Origin: Dicyema japonicum
Taxonomy: Eukaryota > Dicyemida > Rhombozoa > Dicyemidae
Reading direction: 5' to 3'
Assembly: GCA_011109175.1 (NCBI GenBank)
Contig: RDEW01000022.1
Span: 353,834 to 417,833 of the forward strand
Length of the DNA: 64,000 nt
A program made the position numbers and the translations under genes. The notes beneath the pieces are model-generated. The model was not told where the DNA came from. It searched no databases and saw nothing but the letters and a program-made list of their open reading frames with translations. Of the stretch, positions 23,560-34,840 are shown piece after piece (the stretch's first letter is position 1; each line of letters opens with the position of its first letter).

Positions 23560-24125
23560 TAATTTATGTTCTTCATCACTGTTGACACCCTATTTTCCAC
23601 ATATTTGGCGAAAGTTCGTGATCAAGTCACAGGATGTTTAGTATATTATCAGCAGTTATCGCCTAATGGTTATAACAAAACATATGTATTAATTAGCCTC
23701 TTCCATCCTCCATGGTTACACGAAATCGATCTCAGCTCGTCCACATCGTCTCTCGTCTTTAGGTACTTCCTCACTCTTTGGAGGTCTTTGTGCGGTTTGA
23801 TAGGGAATGTATCCTATGTCGGTCACGGAAGCATTTCCCCTCGAACATGAAATGATCCTCTATTGCCACAATCGCTGAGGCAACGAATCCGATGTAGCCA
23901 AACAGATTCCACCGGGCGTCAGTGATGTGTCATGCTTAGAGGCCTACTCTTATATTTGTATAAATTCCAGCATTTGAGATCCTGACAGGCCAATTCATGC
24001 CAAAGATTTGTTTCACATGCGCATCCGTAGGTTAACATCAAGTCCCTTTAGGATCTTTGTTGTGACTGGAATAATCTTAAGAAGGATTCTGCTGTAGTCA
24101 ATGTTGTAATCGATTTGAAAAATCT
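23560..24125 (-). mobile_element. Probable LINE-B type C-terminal fragment
   Basis: On the minus strand, around 23830-23690, DLQRVRKYLKTRDDVDELRS and GGWKRL follow. They resemble the C-terminal pattern of LINE-B at 9.4 kb (DDLDEIRRRA...WRRL). The match is short and there is no RT, so it is tentative. Confidence 0.35.
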
Positions 24126-24182
24126 AGTTAGTTAAGTAACCCCATTTGGAAAATCTAAAACGGGGAATAATAAACATAATAA

Positions 24183-25786
24183 TTAAACATCAAACACAGT
24201 GTCATAATATGAGTCTTCAATACATGATAATTCACGATTATGTTCACTAAGAGCTTTATCTCTTATATTATCCAGACTCGAATAAAACCCTTCAATATTG
24301 AATAGATTAGACAGTCCTGGTGCTTCAAGTATTTGCCTGTGTGAGTGGTCCACTGAAGTCAATAGTTTTTCAAAATCCTCTATTTTCCGTGATTGCTCCT
24401 TTCTTCTGTTTATGTATTTCATCAACAAATCCATACAAGTCTCCCCCGTTCCTGGATTTTTGTAAATCTCCAAATTATAATCATTTCATACTTTTCTATA
24501 AGAAAGAGTCTCCAGGATTTTCTGGTGAGTCTCCGGGACCACTTTTTCAGTCCGAATCCATCGTTTGTATCGCTCAGACTGCGCACGTGGGCTGTTTATC
24601 CATTTCCTCAGCTACAATCTTTAAAATAACAACCGATCTTTGAATAACACAGGCAGCTTTTGTTCTCTTTTGAAAATCCGCTTCGAATTCCGAGTTTTTC
24701 TGTGAAACACACCTCCGCCACCACTGTTGAATCACCACTGCAGCCTCGACACGTGTTCTCAATTGATAGTCTCTTATGTTCACTGTAATACTTAACATGA
24801 TCAAATACTTGCTGGAACTTGTTGCATTCGAAAGTAATCTCTTTCCTTGAACTGACGAGAAATAGAAATCCCACTAAGGGATCTGTTCATTTCGTCGTAG
24901 AGCTCCAATTCCTCAGTTCTTTTTAGTTTGTGTCTCTGCTCAATATTGGCCCTGGAAGTAAGAAAACACCAACTTGAAGTTTTTTTTGATTAAAGTGACA
25001 ATTTTCGTAAGACTTTCAATGTCTTTTCGGATTTTGTGACCTCGCCAAGCCGACTGAATACAAATAGCAGCTTCCTCTTCTTTGGCCAACTTTGAAAATC
25101 GTCTCATTCGTCGATTTATCTCAACCTTTGCTTCATATGTGGAGATTATCCGTTCCAACTCATCGTCAAGACCTTTTCCCTCCCATTTCTCAAGGGCATT
25201 TATTAGCACTTGTTCATTTACCACCTTTTCAACCTCTCTCGAAGACTTTAGCATCCCAATAACTCTGAATAAGCAATAAAATGCCAATCTTAATATTACT
25301 ACGTAACCAACTTGCAGTTTTACTAACACTCGTGATAATAGTTATGTCCAAAAAATACCCACATAGACTACTTTGCACTTCAAAATTCAAATCTGTTTTG
25401 TCTAAATATGTAATTTTGATAAATTCAAGGCAAATATCAAAAAGACCCTCATTTGTCACACGTGAGAGCACCATTGCCGTATTTTGTATAAAGATAACTA
25501 TTTTAAAAAGCCAATAAAACCAGAAAAATCAATTTTTGGATAGTTTTCCTTTATTTTCCCCATATTAGCAAAAAGAACTTTGCACGTATCAACCAGATTG
25601 TTCTGTCGTAGTGACTAAATTATATTTGTCCAGTTTTACGTATTCCGGGAAATAATTGATATCAAGAGTTATCTTATCGATTAAAGTCACAATATCTTCC
25701 AACAAAGCTTGTAATTCCTTAGCAAATTGACTAGACTCCAGGTCCTTGGCACAAAAAACAGCGAAACTCAGAACATTTTTAATCAT
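24183..25786 (-). CDS. IQCB1: IQ-motif protein resembling NPHP5/IQCB1, multi-exon
   Basis: Calmodulin-binding IQ protein, likely at the ciliary base if the NPHP5 match holds. The N-terminal half is helical, armadillo-like (DICLEFIKITYLDK, SSLCGYFLDITIIT). Next come a first IQ motif (EEAAICIQSAWRGHKIRK, near 25060), a charged helix (ANIEQRHKLKRTEELELYD) and two more IQ-type motifs (RVEAAVVIQQWWRRCV and AACVIQRS). Then WIRTEKVVPETHQKIL and the end segment LMKYINRRKEQSRKIEDF with ILEAPGLSN. This order and spacing follow IQCB1. Introns confirmed by frame are 25, 23, 22, 26, 22 and 24 nt. The true start may lie in an exon above 25786. Stop at 24183. The IQ motifs are certain; orthology is probable. 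Confidence 0.6.
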
Positions 25787-26229
25787 TTTCCACTTTCCGT
25801 AAATCGCAGAGAATTCGTTGCTAAAGAGGATGGCAAATATTTCATGGAAATCATGGGAGATGATTATATTCTTTATTATGATAGACTAAGCCTTTGACAT
25901 TGCAGTTTCTACCCTTTCTGTCAGTAATTTATTGTAAAGTACCTTTTAATGTTAAAATATATTTTTGCATTTCCTCGATGGGGGAATTTAACATTTTTTT
26001 GCAAATTTCATTTACAAAATCTTCATGAATGCAAGTTATAGACATTTCTGTTGCATGGATATTTATTTTAAATTATTATTTATGTGAGGTGGTTTTCCCT
26101 CCTTTCGATTTTTCATAGATTATATAGGTCCTCTTCATATAATTTATTTTTTAATTCCTTATTCTTGTGTACGACAGGTAGCATATATCTCTGTTGTTTT
26201 CAATATCCTCGAATCACTCGAAATATGCT
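25787..26229. other. Spacer upstream of the IQ-motif gene
   Basis: May hold a first exon of the IQCB1-like gene (25787-25860 contains an open stretch ending in YGKWK). Otherwise AT-rich with nothing recognisable. Confidence 0.3.
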
Positions 26230-27840
26230 TATATAACGTATCAATAAATTCATTCTTAAATATGTCCAAACAGACATCACTCCAAGATTTACACAACGCT
26301 TGGCGTAATATCGACCTGATCAGTAACTTACACAAGATGCGACCACAATGCCATTCTTCTAAAGATCAAAAGAGAAAGTTTAACTACGAGGAGGTCCCCA
26401 GAACAATTCAACAACAAATGTGCAGACTGGAAACTTTACCGTACACTTACTGACAAACTACTGCAGTACCTGGATGACAGTACTTCCATGACAAAGTAAA
26501 CCACACTATCTTGCATGCGAGATCCTTGTACCTAACACCACCTTAACTACATTAGGAACAAGGTAGGTCGTCATTAATCAAGGACAGAAACCAACGCAAA
26601 AGATCTGTCCCATTAACTATTGAGGATAAGCTTAGACTGAGGGTTTTAAGTAATGAATTAAAAAACAGGAGATCAAAGCGCAAAAAACGAGATGGAAGCA
26701 TGTGCTCTCTTCTTTGAATGAAAATAGATCCATTGCTGAAGCGTGGGAGACTATTCGAGACGCCTCAAGTGAGAATTAAAGATCATCTGAGGTGGATCAA
26801 AAGGATTTGAATAATCTCATAAAATATTAAGTGAAAATATCCAATAAGGACCATAAGAAGTCGGAACATATGAAGACTGTATTTTGCTCTATTGACGTCC
26901 ACAAAGTTATTGACTCTGTGTCAAGGAGGATTCTTACTTGGAAAATTTACCAAAAAAGATCCCTGAAAAGCTTAAGGTCTGGTTAGCTAACTTCCTTAGT
27001 GGTCGGAGGGGACGCGTCTGCAATGGCCAGTCAAGATATATCTCCCGGCTTCTTCCTAATGGAATTCCCCAAGGATCCCATTTATCTCCATTATATTCTA
27101 TTTATGGCGGATCTCCCCACGCATGAGATCGGTATGATATTCTCTGACTTATGCCGATGTAATTGTCATTCGGTCACGATATCAGGAAATCCAGATTGCT
27201 ACTTCGAGATTGCAACAAAATCTGGACCGTCTTAACGAATGGTTATTGAAGAATCGCCTGTCTACCAGCATCGAGAAGTTCGTCACAACTCCCTTTACAT
27301 CAGACATGACACTGGGAAGACAGGCGGTCGATTTGAAAGCTAACAATGATGTTATCCAGTTTAGAAAATCCCGAAAGATCCTTGGGGTGACTTTTGACAT
27401 GCACATTTTATTCTCCCCCATGTTGAAAATGTGAAAAAACCAATGCTTCGAAATGTCTATATGGATTATGGAAGCTAGGAAATAGCCCTATCCTGAATAC
27501 TATTTACAACAATTCATTAAACCTGCATTTCTTATCCATGTGGCATCTGGGATCCATTCATATCTTGGACAAATGTCTTGAAGATCGAGTCTAGCTGAAA
27601 AATAGCCTCCAAAATTACGAAACGATGGACTTCTGGTGAGTCCCAGCCTCCAATGTCTCTAAAATCCATCATACGCACGGAACGTGACGTCGTGACTATG
27701 AAGATCCAGTCATTCGGCCGATACGTGCTTGTGTGGGGTCGAGAGAGAGCATCGGGTCAAGTTGAGCTGCTGGGATCACTTGATTAGTTATTTTGTGTAA
27801 CCTTTGTATCTGATTTATTATTTTACTAAACTCGCTAACT
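26230..27840 (+). mobile_element. LINE-A copy, EN-RT linker to 3' end
   Basis: The plus strand shows the linker (26262-26760), RT motif A remnant (FCSIDVHKVIDSVSRRIL near 26890) and then WLANFLSGRRGRVC in another frame. The NGIPQGSHLSPLYS motif is at 27060-27100. The RT end (LNEWLLKNRLSTSIEK, FRKSRKILGVTFDMH) is at 27210-27400. The 3' end near 27770-27830 carries GCTGGGATCACTTGATTAG. Many frameshifts. The RT end is nearly identical in wording to the copy at 58047-58277. Confidence 0.8.
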
Positions 27841-28009
27841 CAACAAAAATTTCGCTTAATATTGATAACATTCGAATTTGAACCTCATATAAACGTATGA
27901 AGGATTTAATTCCTCAGTTAAAAATATAACCAAACTCAAATTACTAAAATAATAATTAAAGCCACAAAATGTAACGAGAAACCAAGAGACCTAAAACAAA
28001 AAACATTAT

Positions 28010-29506
28010 TTACCAATAAATTTCAAATGTAATGGTCAATGTTCGGACAACGTAGGGGATGGAGATATATCCAATCGATACAAGAGTCCAGACTGAATGG
28101 ACTGGTTTTGACAATATCGGTGGGATATTCATCCTTTTACTGAACTTGTACATCTACACGTGACCCTCCTTATACTTTAATAGTTGCATGTAAAAACATG
28201 TAAAAGTTCAAATAGAAAATATAATACCCTGCGTAGACTCCATGCCAAATAGCCATGAAAAAGAACAGTTTGATTCGTTTAAACGGAATATTTCTACTAT
28301 AAAGGATGTAACGGATCCATTTCACTGTTCCCATGTTCCAACTAGCCACAGCCTTCTGCATATGAGAAGCAAACTAAGATTGAATTATAATAATACTTCA
28401 AAACCAAAAATATCCACGTTCGTTGTTCCAGCCCACGTGTCGGTTTTTTTATTATATCCGAATCCAACCAAATTAAAAAGTCCGTCGGCTAATTAAAGAA
28501 CACTTAATACACAACACCCAGAAGAAGTAGTACTTCAATCTTGTGATGAGGATAAACACATATGCGTAAAAATAGAACTGAAAAAATGAAAAAACCGAAT
28601 CTATTTCCTTTGATTTGTCTGTGGAATAAAATAAATGAAAACCGTAAATCCACGTGGGCTCTCCATATTGTTCCAAATCAGCTAATAACCGAATAATTAA
28701 TAAAGAAGAAATGAATTTCCTTAAAACAGATTTTATGGGGAATTTTGGTTTCTTTAAGTAAATTAAGCAAGCAACCTCTATGGATTCAAAGTATCCAATG
28801 TAATCGTTGAAATGGAAGAAGGGACCGAAGAATACTCCATGGAAACTGAATATATATCCCAGGACTTGTAACAATGACGGGATTTTTCTAAAAATCAATA
28901 TATAAAGACTTGAGAACGTATTTCTTGTTTATTTCCTCCACGTGATCGTTGTAGTGACGAACGTAGTAATTTATAACTAAAGCAGATAATTTTAGAGTAT
29001 AAATCATTAATGGACTAATAATAAGTCCCCAAGTCTAACCTAGCAATGCCAGACGTGGACAAATTCCAGTATTGCATCCACGCGGCTTTGGAATGGAGTA
29101 TCCACAAATATAGGAAGGATACGATGAATGAACATGGGACTTTTATGTCATGGGGGATGTACAGTATTATCAAATATATTATCAGTGAGTGAGCTAGCAC
29201 GTGCAATGCTTCTCTAATAATAAATATAATAAATAACATTCCAAAACCTTCGTACAGTAAATAAAATCCTGCTAAAACCGAAAATATGTAGCGAATGGTT
29301 ATATTTCTGATGAGAGTGAAGCAAATGACTCTGCATATTAGTAAAGTTGTTGCATATTTGTATATGTAGAGGAGTCCATAGATCATTATATTTATAATAT
29401 TAATACTCCCTGAATAATTGTCAATACTTGAGAAATCATTCTCGGCTTTAATTGATTTCCCGTAAACATTTAATTTATAGTTTTTACTTTTAGCAAAATA
29501 AATCAT
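28010..29506 (-). CDS. LPCAT3: MBOAT lysophospholipid acyltransferase (LPCAT3/MBOAT5-like), six exons
   Basis: Membrane-bound O-acyltransferase that re-acylates lysophospholipids in the ER. Exons (minus) are 29506-29040, 29014-28910, 28887-28511, 28488-28397, 28373-28176 and 28153-28010. They total 1383 nt, or 460 residues plus stop. Human LPCAT3 has 487. Introns are 25, 22, 22, 23 and 22 nt. Landmarks: multiple N-terminal helices; IPSLLQVLGYIFSFHGVFFG and FHFNDY (exon 3); a G/N-rich segment NLVGFGYNKK and WAGTTNVDIFGFE; the catalytic-Asn region SWNMGTVKWIRY; and the catalytic-His motif AIWHGVYAGYY. Both expected active-site residues are present, so it is probably functional. Substrate choice within the LPCAT3/MBOAT1/2 group is not resolvable from sequence alone. 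Confidence 0.88.
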
Positions 29507-29719
29507 TAACTGTCACGACAATTGGAATTTACATTTTTAGAATTTGAATATGAAATATGGGAATACATTGTAACCGATAATTTTAACTGTTTGGGATTTC
29601 CTTAGTCCGGGAAATGGCCACTGTCTCTTAAATTAAATGACAGCTAAATTATTATTTAATTTTACTGATTGATAAAATTGACTGACTATTTAAACGGTTA
29701 ACAGGAACAAATTGATGAC
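29507..29719. promoter_or_regulatory. Upstream region of the MBOAT gene
   Basis: About 210 bp between the MBOAT start and a LINE-B insertion. Any promoter must lie here unless it overlaps the LINE. No defined motif could be assigned. Confidence 0.25.
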
Positions 29720-30090
29720 AGTGCTGGAAGGGTTATTGACGAATCGAGTCTAAGAATGATCAAAATCCTTCTAACACAGAGCTCCTTGTGAGAGTTGGAA
29801 AAACCTACTCAAGACAATTTGAAACAAACACACGCACTCCATGAGGAGACTCCTTCTCTCCGCTACTATTCACAATATACTTGGAGGCCGCTATGAGGGA
29901 ACTGAGACCATTATACCAAGGAAAATTAGAAGTGATTTATACTGATGATGTCGACCTAATCTCCGAAGACAAAGAACTCCTGGAACATGTACTAGAAAAA
30001 GCACAAGATATACTTGGGAAATGGTTTCTAACCGTGAACAGGGAAAAAACAGAACGGACAGAAAAAAGACGAATGAATAACTAACTCGAA
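29720..30090 (+). mobile_element. LINE-B fragment, close relative of the copy at 50.5 kb
   Basis: The frame at 29881-30084 reads EAAMRELRPLYQGK and DVDLISEDKELLEHVLEKAQ, then WFLTVNREKTERTEKRR. This matches 50599-50810 at almost every position. The high similarity means a recent spread of this family. The downstream part is lost after about 30090. Confidence 0.8.
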
Positions 30091-30119
30091 GAGAAATGGA
30101 GACACAAAAAAAACTTGGC

Positions 30120-30880
30120 TCCTTATTAGGAGATAGTGAAGATATCATTTGCTCCTATTAGAGATGGAGAACATAATGTAAGGTCAGGAGATGTATTTGA
30201 ATGTCGAGGTCTGGAAGCTGTAAGAGTGTGTGATTTTCTGTCATTGTGAATAACTAATTGTTCTAGCTGAGAGAGGACCTGAAACCCCCTCTCATTACTT
30301 TTTTGGCCGATTAGCCAGAGCGGATCTTTTGCATTTAGGTCTCCGCAGATTATCACATTTTCAATCTTTTGCAATTCGGTAAGTTTTGGGGAGTAATGTT
30401 TCATACTGGGACTTGGTGGTGGGATGTAAATATTTACAAATGTATACCTTGTGTGGTTTATTTTCACCAAGACGGAAGTAAGTTCGATGTGATTGTCATA
30501 TTCAAACAGAGCTTGTGTCTGAGAGGAAGTATCGGAGAATGGAATAGATTTGTGTATGAGTATGAGAACACCGCCTCCTCTGTTTGAATTAGGTTGGAAG
30601 TGCAAAAAGTTCAGCTGATTTGTGTGTGAGGCCGTTTATGTTGAATTGCATGATATTGAGGAATTTCCAGTTATTGTGGGGCTCGGGGTTCTGTTCGATG
30701 TCCCCAGCAAGAATTAGGAGTAGCCAATCCGATCTTTGGGAGCGAAAGCTACGCGCCCGCTCAATAGTCGCCATTATCCAGTCCGACTTCCCAGAAATCG
30801 TTGTAAAGGTTGACAGTGGAATAATTGTGGTTCTCTTTGTTGCCAGATTGATACTGATATCCAATTTTCTCTACGTGAAG
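30120..30880 (-). mobile_element. LINE-C fragment: N-terminus and APE endonuclease
   Basis: On the minus strand, 30864-30589 carries LLILAGDIEQNPEPHNNW and then IMQFNINGL. This is the CR1/L2-type ORF2 start (pattern SGDIxxNPGP) followed by the endonuclease N-terminus. Frame 30605-30126 continues with GGGVLILIHKS, FVNIYIPPPSPS, VIICGDLNAKDPLW and SPDLTLCSPS, all conserved endonuclease blocks. RT is absent. The reading frame here is unusually well kept (159 codons). Confidence 0.8.
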
Positions 30881-30960
30881 GTGAACCACATCGAAAATTA
30901 CCCTAATGTTATAAACTATCATTTTTATAACGCAAATAAATCACTGCGCACAACAAAATA

Positions 30961-32594
30961 TTATATGTTAGTGTGCTGATGAGAAAAGCAGTAAAGGAGC
31001 CCCTTCGGTCTGGGATCACTTAGTTGAGAACTTTTATTTACCCTCATTCTATCTCTTTGACCCAGTGGGGCAACATGGCAATAAACACAATAATTAATAA
31101 ATTTTTTAATAATATTAAAGTATTCAGTATCAATATTATCTATTCTCTCAATAACAGGTAATTTATCACTACAAGCAGTAAACCTGACTGTAAATAGACA
31201 GGACAGACCAAATATTACCCTCTGAAAGTCACTCATAATCTGCAATCCATACCCTCCTTACCTTATTGAGGACAGTTCTTCCCTCCATGGTAGAAAATTG
31301 ACTCTACAATCATAAAACAAACAACCTCGGCCCAATCAGCAGAATAACCAATCAACGATCTCAATACCTACAAAATACACACACAACACACGTGGTCATT
31401 CATTTCACAGTCAACAGTCCCACTCCCGTCGTTTATTCTCACATCCAGGGACCATCCAGTTCCTCCATTACTTGACAACTTTCCCAATAATGTAATAATT
31501 TGGCACTACAATCATCACCAACCTAACCCTGAAAGTAACTTGTTCCTCAATCGTCTCCATTTTCTTCACCTCGGAAATATATGTGAACGGAAAATTGGTA
31601 AGGGGAAACTCCTCACAGCAAGCTTGCAAACTCAAGTCTTCCGTAAAATCAAAGTGGTACTCAGTGTCCTCAAAAATGTTATCCCTTCAATAAATACGAC
31701 ATAAACTCCTCAGAACAAGCCATTTCAAACGTCTCAAGTAGACTGTCGTAAATTTCCACACCACTTTCCGCAGATTTTGCAGGAATCTGCGGATCTCTAG
31801 AGTAAATTAGTAGAATACTTAAAGTTATTCACTTCAGCACCAATATTGTCGAAATCGTTAGCAAATCCCTCCTCTGTTCCGAAATCCCTAAGAATAAGGA
31901 GTAAGACGACAGTAAATGTTTCAGAAAGTCAGCATATTTGTAAGTAGTGATATGGTTGGACTCAAGTATTTGAATGTTTGGCTTTCTCAGCAGTAAAATG
32001 CCATTTCTGCAAAGAATTGATCCGGAAATGACCACCAGAGTAAACTAAGCCAAAACCTTTGTGCCAGGACTAAGAAGGGTAGTCAATTTAGGAATAAAGT
32101 CACATTCAGTAGCCTTGAGTTCTACGGTTCCGTCAGTCAAACGTAGTACAATTTGTTTTTTGTGCGTCTCTGTTAAAAACTACAAATACGTGTTTTGGAA
32201 AGTTTTCATATTCTTCTTCGGTTTCTTCTGTTTGGGAATACTGACTGTAGAAAGAACGACTCACATCTACCAGGGATTTTATCTGTATTTAGCCAAATTG
32301 TTAACCTGTAAAGCGAAAGTTCCTTTGATGAGGTCTTTTTCGTGGTTATAACTGGGAAGGGAAGGTTCTGTGGAGTTTTTAATATCGGAGACAAGCCACT
32401 GCTGGTATATCAACATTAAAATTGTGTTGCAATCAAATTCAGTAGTCTTTATAAGATTTAAGTAAAACTTGAAAAGAAGTAGTGAGCCACTCAGCACAAT
32501 TTGAAATCCAACTCGGAAACAATTTAGCTCCATAATTGATATTGAAAAATTCCAGTATTTTACCAACATCAAAAGAAACCACCATTCCCGCCAT
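30961..32594 (-). CDS. RMI1: RMI1 (RecQ-mediated genome instability protein 1), multi-exon
   Basis: OB-fold scaffold of the BLM-topoisomerase III dissolvasome, acting in the nucleus. N-terminal domain: ISNCAEWLTT, YQQWLVSDI, GTFALQ joined across a 23-nt intron to IKSLVDVSRSFYSQ, then LRLTDGTVELKATECDFIPK, LLSPGTK and CRNGILLLRKPNIQILES. A second C-terminal OB fold follows: FPFTYISEVKKMETIEEQVT, GWSLDVRINDGSGTVDCEM and SLIGYSADWAEVVCFM, ending QRVIFGLSCLFTVRF. Both OB folds of animal RMI1 are thus present. Introns seen in the first half are 22, 23 and 22 nt. Oddities: an in-frame TAG around 32045 is not removed by any canonical intron, and the C-terminus runs into an antisense LINE tail that supplies the stop. 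Exon borders between 31250 and 31830 are not fully resolved. Confidence 0.8.
30994..31085 (+). mobile_element. LINE 3'-end insertion overlapping the RMI1 last exon
   Basis: Carries GTCTGGGATCACTTAGTT, then GAACTTTTATTTACCCTC and TCTCTTTGACCCAGTGGGG. It is a diverged copy of the 3' end seen at 15359-15485 and 63015-63141. It lies antisense to RMI1, so the RMI1 frame reads through it to a stop at 30961. Confidence 0.7.
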
Positions 32595-32659
32595 TATTTG
32601 AATATTTATTCAATTTTATATGAAAATAAATTACTATTCCATAAATAACATTCTAACAA

Positions 32660-33010
32660 TTTCTCCCAACACCGAAAGTCCAAAATGATATTATCACTTA
32701 TGCTGAATTATCAAACAAGCAGAGACACTTAAAAACAGTGCTCTTCTCGATCGACATACATAAAGCGTTCGACTCAACTTCGAGGAAGATACTAACGAGA
32801 AAAATATTTCAATCAGAGATCCCAGGGAAGCTCAAGCTTCCTAAGTAGACAAATAGGACGTGTATGCTTCGTAGGACTAGAATCCATCTCACGTCTTTTC
32901 TCCAACGGAGTCCATCAAGGATCTCCTTTATCCCCATCTCTGTTTAACTTTTTACCTCTGACAAAAGATTGGGAATGAAGATAGTCACCATGAAGTTAAA
33001 CAAAGTTGAC
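32660..33010 (+). pseudogene. LINE-A RT fragment
   Basis: Plus strand 32700-32990 reads TVLFSIDIHKAFDSTSRKIL (RT motif A) and then remnants of the NGxxQGSPLSPSLFN block across frameshifts. Detached from the rest of the RT. Confidence 0.65.
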
Positions 33011-33089
33011 ATTTCTTTAACAGATGTCAAAGGATCGTGACAATTGATGTGCATCTTTGTGTATCACCACACGTATAAAATATTTTTGT

Positions 33090-33760
33090 GAAATGTGAAA
33101 AAAACTGAACTTATTAAAAAGTTTATCAGAAATATGGAAGATTGGTACCCACCCTGTCATGATGAACGTATACAGACAGTGCATCGAGCTGTGTTTCTTA
33201 TATGCATGTACCTTATAGGGACAGTACATTTCTTGGACAGATATGAGAAAGATCGAGGAAATACAAAAGAGAGCTTTCAGAGTAACGGAGCGTTGGATTT
33301 GTGGATATCATCGAACCGGACCGACGCGTCTGGAGACCCTTATGAGATTAGACTGTAGAATGCAGGAATGCGGCTTCGTAAATTCAGTCATCCGTTCTAT
33401 ACGATCATACAAGCAAACTACCGCTTCGCTACGGCTTTCGGATTTCATGTCCAATTGGAGCCGCTTAGAACAGCCAACCGAAGACCAATGCAAACTACCG
33501 CTTCGCTACGGCTTTCGGATTTCATGTCCAATTGGAGCCGCTTGGAACAGCCAACCGAAGACCAGACGGAATTACTTTTTTCCCATAGGAAATTGGTAGA
33601 TACCTTGGCTGGAATGCCACTTGTGTGGGTAGCTTCTCTCCCTCGAACTTTGTTCTTACAGCAACTAACCCAGGATCTGCTTCGGAGAAGGCTGAGACCT
33701 TAAAGATGAAGAAATACATATGTCTCGGTGGACAGTTCATTTTTTAACCAGTCGCCGTGG
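33090..33760 (+). pseudogene. LINE-A C-terminal region with internal 77-bp duplication
   Basis: Frame 33243-33599 reads KIEEIQKRAFRVTERWICGY and HRTGPTRLETLMRLDCRMQE. This matches the LINE-A C-terminal segment at 14120-13905. It ends with SDFMSNWSRLEQ twice because of the tandem duplication at 33414-33567. Confidence 0.7.
33414..33567. repeat. 77-bp tandem duplication
   Basis: Units 33414-33490 and 33491-33567, both opening CAAACTACCGCTTCGCTACG. They differ at about one base before the final few. The length is not a multiple of three, so it shifts the relic frame. Confidence 0.9.
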
Positions 33761-33779
33761 AAACGTCAGGAATCATAGG

Positions 33780-34270
33780 AAGCAGGTCACTAATCCTGCT
33801 AAACATATTCGGTCTACCTATCCCTTTTATCGTTCAATCTATTCACAGCAGATCTGCCTATTCCAGAAAGCAAAAACTATAATTTATTAACCTAGCAGAC
33901 GACATTGTTCTGGCCTCGTGTGATCTGGATATTCAGATTGCCACATCAAGATTCTATTAACACCTGGGTCGTCTTAACGTTTGGTGAAAAAACAACTGCC
34001 TATTATTTAGCTCTGAAAAATAAGTCACTAAGTTATTCACTTTTCACAGAAAATTAAGCAGACAGACGGTAGAGCTAAAATTGGATAATAAAAAGACCCA
34101 TAAAATTCTGGGAATCACTTTTTTACAACGCGTATCAAGTGTGAAAAAGTCTAACTTTCTGAAAAGTCTCTCAGAATTATGGAAGGTCGGAAACCATTCA
34201 GTCCTGAATTTTGTATACAACCAGTACATTTAACCATGCAACTCTTATGAATGTGGTTTCTAGGCCCCAT
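33780..34270 (+). pseudogene. Second LINE-A RT fragment
   Basis: The plus strand shows NLADDIVLASCDLDIQIATS (the catalytic YADD-type block, with L for Y), then RQTVELKLDNKKTHKILGIT and KKSNFLKSLSELWKVG. These are the RT thumb blocks of LINE-A. Stops between blocks show it is dead. Confidence 0.7.
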
Positions 34271-34840
34271 TAAATCCTTGAAGCTAAAAGTATTTTAAAG
34301 TTATGGAGCAATGGATTCGGTTTCCTCACTCTCTGCAGAATTTCATCGTTTTTTCGATAAATTGTAGAAGCAGCCCAAGCTCATAAATACCAAAAGAAGT
34401 CCACGCATCTTCTCTTGTGAATGAAAGAAATGGTTAACTAAAAAAACATTGAATATACAAACTTTAGGATAGTAAACAAGTCTACATTGATGAGGCACAA
34501 CAGAATATTTAGATTACTAATTCCTGAATAATAGAATGGTGAAATTGAAGAATTGACAGTGATTACAACTAGAATCAATAAATCTGAATTTTCCATACAT
34601 GACTTTAATAATATTTTTGTTATATCTTTGGACTGACAACAGATGACTTTGAAAAACGAGGCCATACTGTAGAAGAATTGAATACATTCATGATATCTGC
34701 TTGATGATGTGCAGACACTACATCAAGGCCACAGGGAAGCGAATTCCACAAGGAACAGATTATTTTCCATATTTGTTTTGGTGTGAACAAATAATATTGG
34801 GAACTGGTCTGTAAAGGGAATATTAAAGGACTTTGGATGG
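34271..34840. other. Unassigned, probably LINE debris
   Basis: No motif was recognised in any frame. It lies between two LINE relics. Confidence 0.3.

Noticed and set aside
30126-30605. A host endonuclease gene of 159 codons
   Set aside because: Its motifs (VNIYIPPP, GDLNAKDPLW) and the upstream GDIEQNPEP start are those of CR1-type LINE ORF2.
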